A stretch of 18,988 bases of DNA from Clostridia bacterium (lineage in GTDB: Bacteria; Bacillota_A; Clostridia; Peptostreptococcales; Anaerovoracaceae), in assembly GCA_024403175.1 (NCBI GenBank), contig JAKSSI010000003.1, forward strand, positions 1-18,988, read 5' to 3'. The notes beneath the pieces were generated by a model, which was not told the origin of the DNA, made no database searches, and saw only the letters and a list, made by a program, of their open reading frames with translations. Positions 1-6,418 of this stretch are shown here, piece by piece; position 1 is the stretch's first letter, and the number at the start of each line of letters is the position of its first letter. The position numbers were made by a program, and so were the translations under genes.

Positions 1-238
1 ATCCGCCACATCTACTCTGCTACTACAAAAGTGATAGTTATTAGACTTCGTTGCTATTAGCCAACTTATCTCTCGTAGCCTAGCCTTATATGTGATTTCT
101 GTCCGTCGGACCGGAGATTTGCTTACAGCTTCCTTCAGATTTCACCTCACGATGAACACCCTTGCTGTTCGGCTATACACTTCCCACTATCTGGGCGTGT
201 TCGGGACTTGCACCCGTTAGAGCGCGCCCATGGCGCGC
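1..238 (-). mobile_element. Group II intron, 5' end (domain I), truncated by window edge
   Basis: Read on the minus strand, this stretch resembles the non-coding 5' part of bacterial group II introns. It starts at 238 with a perfect 7-bp hairpin (GCGCGCC, loop ATG, GGCGCGC) and continues with the run GGGTGCAAGTCCCGAAC, then GCAAGGGTGT, then TCTGAAGGAAGC, the segment around ATATAAGGCTAGG, and AACGAAGTC. These landmarks, in this order, are what I remember of domain I in many clostridial introns. The rest of domain I, the reverse transcriptase/maturase and catalytic domain V would lie beyond base 1. The first intron bases would be GCGCG rather than the usual GTGYG, which is odd. The intron begins 12 nt after the last stem base of a terminator hairpin, a landing site typical of class C introns, but I do not assign a class. 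Confidence 0.75.
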
Positions 239-246
239 AAACTAAT

Positions 247-276
247 AAAAGACACGATGGAAACATCGTGTCTTTT
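247..276. terminator. Rho-independent terminator, usable in both directions
   Basis: A 9-bp perfect stem (GACACGATG at 251-259, CATCGTGTC at 264-272) has a 4-nt loop and is flanked by A and T runs, so a U-tract follows it on either strand. It lies just after the stop of the alpha/beta hydrolase gene on the minus strand. It should end the six-gene FkbH/MBOAT operon. The group II intron starts right behind it. Confidence 0.85.
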
Positions 277-291
277 TGTTTTTGTAAAATA

Positions 292-1245
292 TTATTGTGC
301 CGTAACGCGGTTTATAAACTCGCTTACTATTTCTTCGTATCTTGGTCTATCTACAACAAAGCTTAAACCGTGGTCTGCACCAGGGAATGTGTGCAGTTCT
401 ACGATATCTGGTGCAGCTTCTGCAATTTCCCTGCTCATATCGCAAGGAACAAAAGTGTCATCTTCACCATGAATCAAAAGAACAGGCACCTTTGCTTTCT
501 TAACAGCCTTAGATGAATCTGCTGCATTAACAGAAAAATGTCCGTAAACCATAGCAGCTTCTTGAATTGCAGGCATTAAAGCCTTTGCTGGGAGCTTCAT
601 GTCCTGGCAAACCTTTGCAATAATACTTGCAGGCGTTGTGTATGGGCAGTCCGCAATAATACCGCAAACATTTGATGGCAGATTCAAAGCACTAGCCATA
701 AGAACTGTTGCAGCACCCATTGAAATACCAGAGAGAACAATTTTCTTGTGAGTTCCAAATCTTTCAACAGCATAATTAGCCCAAGCAAGTACATCGTAGC
801 GTTCTTTAACGCCAAATGTAATTGTATGGCCTTCACTGCTGCAGTGGCCTCTTTGCTCAATCAAAAGAACATTGTAGCCCTGACCCAAGTAATAATTAAT
901 GCCACCACTAAAATCTCTAATAGGAGTACCACGATAACCGTGAGCACCTATCATAAGCGGAGCATCATCTTTGCCTTTATAGAATCTTCCGTTTAAAATC
1001 AATCCGTCTCTAGATTTAATAGAAACTGGTTCGTACTCCAAATTTCTTGAGTTCTCAATCATGGCGAGAAGTTCTTCTTTCATCTCGCTCATCTGCTTTA
1101 TTTCAGACAAATGGAAATCATCGTTTTGAACTGAATTCGGAGTATAGAAAACATATCTATACACGCCGTAAGCCGCGGATAAATTTATAAGAGGAATTGC
1201 TGCAACTGCAGCTGCTTTTTTAATTGTGCTTGTTGTGTTACTCAT
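292..1245 (-). CDS. Membrane-anchored alpha/beta hydrolase (esterase-like)
   Basis: This 317-residue protein has the alpha/beta-hydrolase fold signatures. The oxyanion-region motif HGYRG is near 102-106, the nucleophile elbow GISMG places Ser175, the acid motif HGEDDTFVP gives Asp263, and the catalytic His292 is in GADHG. Residues 9-33 form a hydrophobic segment after two lysines, which suggests a signal anchor with the catalytic domain outside the cytoplasm. It is the last gene of the operon, 46 bases after the MBOAT gene and just before the terminator. Its Shine-Dalgarno (AAGGGG) is about 12 nt from the ATG, a long spacing. The family hydrolyses varied esters and peptides, and the substrate cannot be read from sequence. 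From context I infer that it may act on the surface ester made by this operon. Confidence 0.85.
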   Translation of the reverse strand: MSNTTSTIKKAAAVAAIPLINLSAAYGVYRYVFYTPNSVQNDDFHLSEIKQMSEMKEELLAMIENSRNLEYEPVSIKSRDGLILNGRFYKGKDDAPLMIGAHGYRGTPIRDFSGGINYYLGQGYNVLLIEQRGHCSSEGHTITFGVKERYDVLAWANYAVERFGTHKKIVLSGISMGAATVLMASALNLPSNVCGIIADCPYTTPASIIAKVCQDMKLPAKALMPAIQEAAMVYGHFSVNAADSSKAVKKAKVPVLLIHGEDDTFVPCDMSREIAEAAPDIVELHTFPGADHGLSFVVDRPRYEEIVSEFINRVTAQ

Positions 1246-1291
1246 ACTGTTATTATACCCCTTATAACAAATAATAAGCTACAAATCCAAA

Positions 1292-2800
1292 TTAGAAATT
1301 TTGGTAAATGAACGCTGATGAAATAAATCCTGGTCCATAGAAACCAAATACCAATACCGCAAAGAAAAGTGCGTAGAACAAAATCCATCTTACTGGAAGA
1401 ATTAATTTTGCTACCATCTCTCTAATGCTACCCTTTTCTTGTAATAACGAAATTACAAACAGCAATACAATAGATATTGCCAATACTATCATATCTTTTC
1501 CATCAAGACCAAGATTTAAATATTCGGCAAATTTTAATGCTGCCGGATTAGCCTTGAAAATAAGTTTTGTTAAATGCACACCATTACCAAAGCTAGCAGC
1601 TCTAAAGAAAATAAAACCGTAGCATACTAAAATGAATGTGCGAATTGACTGATAAATGTGATAACCCAAAGACTTTGTGTTCACATGAATTTTTGCCATA
1701 AGCTTTGCATTTGGTTCGTCAAGCAAATCTTCCATAATGATGTAGAAGCAATGCAGAAGTCCTGATCCTACGATATATTTCCAAAGTCCACCGTGCCAAA
1801 AACCTACGGAGAACCAAAGAACTATAAGACCTAAATACATAGGCACTTTCTTGCCGCGCTTCTTACCAAGCTTTTCTTTGCCCCACTTACCAAGCTTAAC
1901 AAATAAAGATGATTTAAGAACAGGATAGAAAAGATAATCCTTAAACCATGTTCCTAAAGTGCTATGCCATCTTCTCCAATACTCTGAAATATTTCTTGCA
2001 AAGAAAGGTCTTTCAAAGTTCTCGGCAAGCTTTAAATCAAATAATTCAGATGCGCCGAGAGCTATATCCATATATCCAGAGAAGTCTGTATAAAGCTGAA
2101 CTGCAAAGCATGCAGCAGCGAATGGAATAAACAATCCCGTATATGAATCTGCATTATCATAAACAGTGCTAACTAATACAGCAGCTCTTTCAGAAATTAC
2201 AAGTTTCTTAAATAATCCCCACAGCATTCTTTGAAGACCGTAGGTAATATTCTTATAGCTTAACTTGTGACCCACTGCAAACTGCGGCTGCATTTCGCTA
2301 TAGCGATTAATAGGGCCCATAGTAAGCTGAGGGAAAAACAAAGCAAACGCAATGTAGTTTATAAGCTTTGTTTCTGCATGAATCTTTCCCATAAACACGT
2401 CTGCAAGATAAGCAATAAGTTGCATAGTGTAGAAGGAAACTCCAAGTGGTGCAATAATACCTATTGCATCAAACTTATTAAGTCCTACTAATCTAAACAG
2501 TCCGCTAAAGAAACCTAAATACTTCATTACGAAAAGTATCGCAAAGTTCATCAAAAGAACCGCAATAAATAGAGGCTTCTTAAGACCTTGATATTTTGTT
2601 TTATCGATTATGTACGCGCCAACAAAAGTAGTAAGAGTTGTGAACATAAGGAATGCTATTGTCCGTATGCCTCCAGCGTAATAGCAAAATACTAAACTGA
2701 GAATTATCAGCACTGGGTTCTGACATACTTTTGGAAGCAAGTAGTAGATACATACTCCTATGGCAAGGAGCACGAAAAAGTTAAATGAAATCAAACTCAT
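1292..2800 (-). CDS. MBOAT family membrane O-acyltransferase (DltB/AlgI-like)
   Basis: This 502-residue polytopic membrane protein has the features of the DltB/AlgI branch of MBOAT acyltransferases. It has many hydrophobic segments, a conserved loop ending in EYWRRWHST (His279), and the FWHGG motif with His336, the position of the family's catalytic histidine. Members pass an acyl group from a cytoplasmic donor (a carrier-protein thioester in DltB) across or into the membrane for transfer to an extracellular polymer. It lies 12 bases after the SGNH/DltD-like gene with a clear AAGGAG site before the ATG. The pair MBOAT plus SGNH partner matches DltB-DltD and AlgI-AlgJ/X arrangements. The FkbH and ACP genes upstream suggest a glyceryl-type donor, not D-alanine. 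That substrate is an inference. Confidence 0.92.
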   Translation of the reverse strand: MSLISFNFFVLLAIGVCIYYLLPKVCQNPVLIILSLVFCYYAGGIRTIAFLMFTTLTTFVGAYIIDKTKYQGLKKPLFIAVLLMNFAILFVMKYLGFFSGLFRLVGLNKFDAIGIIAPLGVSFYTMQLIAYLADVFMGKIHAETKLINYIAFALFFPQLTMGPINRYSEMQPQFAVGHKLSYKNITYGLQRMLWGLFKKLVISERAAVLVSTVYDNADSYTGLFIPFAAACFAVQLYTDFSGYMDIALGASELFDLKLAENFERPFFARNISEYWRRWHSTLGTWFKDYLFYPVLKSSLFVKLGKWGKEKLGKKRGKKVPMYLGLIVLWFSVGFWHGGLWKYIVGSGLLHCFYIIMEDLLDEPNAKLMAKIHVNTKSLGYHIYQSIRTFILVCYGFIFFRAASFGNGVHLTKLIFKANPAALKFAEYLNLGLDGKDMIVLAISIVLLFVISLLQEKGSIREMVAKLILPVRWILFYALFFAVLVFGFYGPGFISSAFIYQNF

Positions 2801-2812
2801 ATTTTTTGCTCC

Positions 2813-3898
2813 TTATTGTCCACCCTTTAAAGCCTTTTGATTAGCTTCCCAGGTGGCCATATTTTCATCGTATATTTCTTTCCAAACTAAATAATCATCG
2901 TCCCAATTTTTTGATGTTTTATCATCGTGAGTTGTAAATACTTCCGGATAATTATTTTTCAAATATTCTCCAAAGTATTTCATAACCTTTGTTGATCCAT
3001 GAGTATTTACATGACCACCATTATAAAAATCTTCTTTGAAATCTATTCCGATTTCATCGAGATGATTATTCATATTTAAAACTTCAAAACCGTATTCATT
3101 TACTATTTCAGTCATACGATTGTACATAAGCTTTTGGTCAGGCTTTGTTGTATGAGGAGTAAATAAAAATAGCGGCTGAACCTTATTCTCTTGGCAGTAA
3201 AGACAAATTTCTCTAAGCTGTGTTTCTCTTAAAGGATAAATCTCTCCTACTTCGTTTATGTCTGTAACCGGTGTATAATCTTGAACTTCAATATTTGGAT
3301 TAAACCAATATCCTTTTATTGAACTGTTCTTTTCGAAATTGTAGTACGCAAAATTTTCTTTAGTAAGAGTCTTCCAATTCCCGTGATATCTTACTACATC
3401 AACAAAGTCTTCAAGCACAGGTCCGCCTTCGGTTCTTTGCTTTGCAAAACTTAAAACATATGAAGCACGATTAAGAGAATACTTCATATTGTCTACAGTT
3501 GTCCTGTTCCAGAATTCGTTTGCCTCTGTATGGAATGCATCTGCATCGTGAACAAATAATCTAAGCTCTAAAACAAGAAGTTTTGGACTCTGAGTTTTCA
3601 TTGCATCCTTAATAAGCGGAAGCATTGCATCTGGTGGTTGAATAGAAGAAGACAGCATGCTTGAAGTAAAGCCGTATTCATGCCAAAGCCATGTTGGTGC
3701 AAAGTACGGATATATAGGGCTGCTTCCAACAAAGACTACATCAATAGTGTTCTTTGGTTCGTTGTAGAAATTTGCGTAGTTATCTCGTCTATCATCTGCA
3801 GGTCTTAAAATATAACTGCAGGAAATAAAAAGCATTACAAGAATAACAAGAAATGCAATTGCCTTTATTAACTTGTATAAACGAGATTTCAATTGCAT
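2813..3898 (-). CDS. Membrane-anchored SGNH/DltD-like protein, MBOAT partner
   Basis: This 361-residue protein begins with basic residues and one hydrophobic segment (about 10-31), so it should be a single-pass protein facing outward. Residues 53-60 (DVVFVGSS) form block I of the SGNH fold, with Ser60 as the likely nucleophile. The C-terminal block V is FYNGGHVNTHG with His296. In the classic family an Asp sits three residues before this His, but here that position is Asn293. Proteins of this kind (DltD, AlgJ/AlgX) work with an MBOAT enzyme to hand the acyl group to the polymer. The gene is 3 bases after the VOC gene and 12 before the MBOAT gene. A weak AAGGAA site precedes its ATG. The substrate is unknown. 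Confidence 0.82.
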   Translation of the reverse strand: MQLKSRLYKLIKAIAFLVILVMLFISCSYILRPADDRRDNYANFYNEPKNTIDVVFVGSSPIYPYFAPTWLWHEYGFTSSMLSSSIQPPDAMLPLIKDAMKTQSPKLLVLELRLFVHDADAFHTEANEFWNRTTVDNMKYSLNRASYVLSFAKQRTEGGPVLEDFVDVVRYHGNWKTLTKENFAYYNFEKNSSIKGYWFNPNIEVQDYTPVTDINEVGEIYPLRETQLREICLYCQENKVQPLFLFTPHTTKPDQKLMYNRMTEIVNEYGFEVLNMNNHLDEIGIDFKEDFYNGGHVNTHGSTKVMKYFGEYLKNNYPEVFTTHDDKTSKNWDDDYLVWKEIYDENMATWEANQKALKGGQ

Positions 3899-3901
3899 TA
3901 A

Positions 3902-4297
3902 TTATTCCTTAATTTCTAAAAGCTCTATCATTCCACTGTTTGCACCCATAAGAAATGCAACAGTTCCTCCGTCAATGCATGGAGCAATTTGAGGCGCTTC
4001 AAAAAGCGAAAAACCCTCTGCCTCTTTTTCTTTAATTGCCTTTTCTAAATCATCTACTAAATAGCAAATGTGATAAGGCGAATTTTTAAATCTCTTAAGA
4101 AGCGAATAAAGTTTTGATTCTTCACTTGCTGGTTCAACAAGTTCTACAACATACTCTCCGTTCTTAATAAACGAAATGTTTACGTTTCTGTACTTGTCGA
4201 ATTTTGCAGGCTTAATAATTTCAAAGCCGAGGCCTTTGAATTCTTCTTCGCTTTTATTTAAATTTTTTACAAGATACGCTATATGATGAATTTTCAT
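3902..4297 (-). CDS. VOC superfamily protein, methylmalonyl-CoA epimerase-like
   Basis: This 131-residue protein spans two beta-alpha-beta-beta-beta modules of the vicinal oxygen chelate fold. The four expected metal ligands are present: His5 (HHIAY), Glu52 (VELVEP), His76 (YHICY) and Glu125 (IELLE). Its opening and ligand spacing most resemble methylmalonyl-CoA epimerase and glyoxalase I, which act on the carbon next to a thioester or carbonyl. It sits 8 bases after the ACP gene and 3 before the SGNH gene, so it should act in the same pathway. A reasonable inference is an epimerase, isomerase or lyase that acts on the ACP-bound acyl group. Fold and metal site are well supported; the reaction is not. 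Confidence 0.85.
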   Translation of the reverse strand: MKIHHIAYLVKNLNKSEEEFKGLGFEIIKPAKFDKYRNVNISFIKNGEYVVELVEPASEESKLYSLLKRFKNSPYHICYLVDDLEKAIKEKEAEGFSLFEAPQIAPCIDGGTVAFLMGANSGMIELLEIKE

Positions 4298-4305
4298 TTT
4301 CTTTC

Positions 4306-4545
4306 CTATGCGCGCTGAAGAATAATGTCTACCATTTCGCCGACATTGTTAAATGAAGTAGTTTCACCAAGTGTAAACTTCATTCCAAATTCTTCTTCAA
4401 TTGCAACGATTAAATTTATATGTTCAAAGGAGTCCCAACCATCGATGTCGTAAGATGTTGTAGCGTCATTTACTGTAATATCTTCTTCATCGAAAACATC
4501 TCTAAATACTTCGTTTAAACGAACATAGACTTCTTCTCTGGTCAT
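4306..4545 (-). CDS. Acyl carrier protein
   Basis: This 79-residue acidic protein has the carrier-protein fold. The phosphopantetheine site is Ser39 in GWDSFEHINL, where the usual DSL is DSF. The helix that follows (IVAIEEEFGMKF) is typical of ACPs. The gene begins 1 nt after the FkbH stop, and its GGAGG ribosome site lies inside the last FkbH codons, so the two are probably translationally coupled. ACPs next to FkbH enzymes receive the glyceryl group in methoxymalonyl and tetronate pathways. It is therefore probably the dedicated glyceryl carrier and not the fatty-acid ACP. The DltC-like role toward the MBOAT protein is inferred from the operon. Confidence 0.92.
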   Translation of the reverse strand: MTREEVYVRLNEVFRDVFDEEDITVNDATTSYDIDGWDSFEHINLIVAIEEEFGMKFTLGETTSFNNVGEMVDIILQRA

Positions 4546-4546
4546 T

Positions 4547-6325
4547 TTATTCCTCCACCTTAATTACTTGGTTTTTATATTCGTATGCATCTACAGCTAA
4601 TTCCCAAACTGCATTTCCATCTGCATCCTCACTAATCTTTTCAAACTTATGAAGTGCGTAAAAATCTTTTACCATCTTATTCTTTGCAGTTGGATAGTAA
4701 TATGCCTTTACAAGCTTAACGCCTTTTTCTTTGCAGCAATCAATGAATTTGTCCATCATAGCAAATTCCATGTCTCGCTTTAAAACTCTGCAGCTCATAA
4801 GCCACAAATCAATGTGACAGATGTCTTCTTCGATTCTTCCGAAAGCAACTGTTACAACACCGTTGTCGCCAAACTTATCTTCAAGCTTACCGTAAAGAGT
4901 AATGTATGAATCATCGTTTGCAATGGCTTCAATATCTGCCTGCGTACAACGCTTTGTTGTTAAATTAAATTGGTTTGATTTATTTGTAAGCTGAGCAATT
5001 CTTGCCATATACATTTCTGCAAAAGGCTTTATTTCAGCTTTCATTTCTAAAGATTTTAGATAGTCCTTGTAATCAACAAATGAAGCTTCTAATTTCTTTC
5101 GCTCCATATTTTCTTGATACATTGCATTGCGCTTTATATCATCTTCGGAAAGATTTGTTACTTCAAAGAAACCGCTCTTATCGATAATCTGAATGTAGTG
5201 TTCTGGAGTAGTAAGTTCTGGTACAGAAACTTCTGGAATACTGCCCTTTACAATGGCGCGCTCTGCAGGGTTATCATCAACAAATACTAAAGCATCTTTT
5301 CCAATGTTAAGTTCTCTTGATATTTCTTCTGTGTTTAAATCCTTTGGATTCCAATTTGCTTTTATAACAATAAAGTCCTTTGGATTTAAAACGCTGTCTG
5401 GTCTATTTAATCCAGCAAGTGCATTTTCTTCTTCGTTCTTAGAATTTACATTAAGCATTATTCCAAGATCTTTATGAGCCTTAATGTACTTTTGGAATTC
5501 CGCATAAAGCTGACCCTTAGATGTTTCCTGACCTATCTCAATATTTTCAGGGCCATCATCACCTACGATACCTCCCCAAAGAGTGTTGTCTAAATCAAGA
5601 ACAAAGGCCTTCTTATTTTTTCCGTAAATAGACTTAACAATGTTTGAAACATTGAATGCCAAATAAGGAATTGCAGGGACCGCCAAGCAATATTTATAGA
5701 GATACCAATAATATGGGTCGGACCACTTTTCAAGACCGTAAGATGATGCTACATAATTTAAGTCGTTAATGTAGAAGCGGTCGTGGGTCTGAGCATAATC
5801 ATAAAATTTTGCGTTAAGGCGATTTATATAATTTAATGCACCGTGAATATCTGATACATCTTTATTTCCAAGAAGTCTGTAAAAGAGTGGCTCAAAATTA
5901 TTTTGAATAATAATGCAATTAAAATCACTTAAAGCTTTATCCCACATTTTTTCAAAATGAGCAAAGTCAGAAGAAAGTTTTTCTTCTACCAACTCTTTTG
6001 AATCAGAAACTGTCGGATATTCTTTAATATTTCTGTTGCTTGTATGGAAATAGATAATGTCAGGACTAAAGGCTTTAAGTTCCTCGCTGCCAAACATTAT
6101 TTCTTCCCAGTACTGAGCATATTCACATTCGTAAAATTCAGCTTCTATTCCTTGATTTAAAAGGAACAGCTCCATTATTTGCAAAATATCTCTTGTGGTA
6201 GATCCGCCAAGAATCGCAATCTTCTTCATGATTCTTGCGCTACCATCTGCAAGAAGAGCCTTTTTAATTGCCTTTCTCTTTTTTAATATATATTCCGCAT
6301 CAAATGGGTATTCTAATTCTTTCAC
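4547..6325 (-). CDS. FkbH-like HAD-IIIC glyceryl transferase/phosphatase
   Basis: This protein is about 592 residues long. The chosen start is GTG at 6325, because GAGGTG lies 4 nt before it; an upstream TTG at 6337 has no ribosome site and would overlap that SD. The N-terminal ~230 residues look like an SGNH-type domain (GGSTT near 40-44), known in long FkbH proteins. The HAD core has FVLDLDNTLWGG (Asp244, Asp246) and FVDDNPAER (Asp350, Asp351). The C-terminal GNAT-like half has TNKSNQFNLTTKR, DKFGDNGVVTV and MSCRVLKR. FkbH relatives take 1,3-bisphosphoglycerate, remove phosphate and load a D-glyceryl group onto an ACP. It is the first gene of the six-gene operon and abuts the ACP gene by 1 nt. 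Family call is strong; the exact acyl product is inferred. Confidence 0.92.
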   Translation of the reverse strand: MKELEYPFDAEYILKKRKAIKKALLADGSARIMKKIAILGGSTTRDILQIMELFLLNQGIEAEFYECEYAQYWEEIMFGSEELKAFSPDIIYFHTSNRNIKEYPTVSDSKELVEEKLSSDFAHFEKMWDKALSDFNCIIIQNNFEPLFYRLLGNKDVSDIHGALNYINRLNAKFYDYAQTHDRFYINDLNYVASSYGLEKWSDPYYWYLYKYCLAVPAIPYLAFNVSNIVKSIYGKNKKAFVLDLDNTLWGGIVGDDGPENIEIGQETSKGQLYAEFQKYIKAHKDLGIMLNVNSKNEEENALAGLNRPDSVLNPKDFIVIKANWNPKDLNTEEISRELNIGKDALVFVDDNPAERAIVKGSIPEVSVPELTTPEHYIQIIDKSGFFEVTNLSEDDIKRNAMYQENMERKKLEASFVDYKDYLKSLEMKAEIKPFAEMYMARIAQLTNKSNQFNLTTKRCTQADIEAIANDDSYITLYGKLEDKFGDNGVVTVAFGRIEEDICHIDLWLMSCRVLKRDMEFAMMDKFIDCCKEKGVKLVKAYYYPTAKNKMVKDFYALHKFEKISEDADGNAVWELAVDAYEYKNQVIKVEE

Positions 6326-6362
6326 AAAACACCTCAAAAATAGAAAAATGCCAATAATATTC

Positions 6363-6406
6363 GCATCTTATATTATACATTGAAACTGTAGGCTTTGCAT
6401 CTTATA
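6363..6406. repeat. Direct repeat GCATCTTATA, two copies
   Basis: The 10-mer occurs at 6363-6372 and 6397-6406, 34 bases apart start to start, about three helical turns. It overlaps the proposed -10 region of the FkbH operon. It could be a pair of protein-binding sites, tandem -10-like elements, or chance in AT-rich DNA. Confidence 0.4.
6372..6377 (-). promoter_or_regulatory. Likely -10 box for the FkbH-MBOAT operon
   Basis: A perfect TATAAT on the minus strand lies about 47 bases before the GTG start of the FkbH gene. The matching -35 is weak (ATGCAA, 18-nt spacer). The gap between the truncated MocR gene and the FkbH gene has no hairpin terminator, so some transcript could also read through from upstream. 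Two direct copies of GCATCTTATA (plus strand, 6363-6372 and 6397-6406) flank this site. Confidence 0.5.
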
Positions 6407-6418
6407 CATCTTTAAAGA

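Noticed and set aside
230..472. Plus-strand open frame of 80 codons running from the intron edge through the terminator
   Set aside because: It crosses the intron hairpin and the terminator and overlaps the 3' end of the hydrolase gene. It has no ribosome site and a low-complexity translation.
1246..1291. TATAAT just upstream of the alpha/beta hydrolase gene
   Set aside because: No acceptable -35 lies at the right distance, and transcription would start almost at the ATG. The gene is more simply read as the last cistron of the operon.
4306..6325. Polyketide or tetronate biosynthesis cluster based on FkbH plus ACP
   Set aside because: No ketosynthase, FkbG/I/K-type tailoring genes or KAS III-like tetronate enzyme is present. 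The neighbours are an MBOAT and an SGNH protein, which point to surface acylation.
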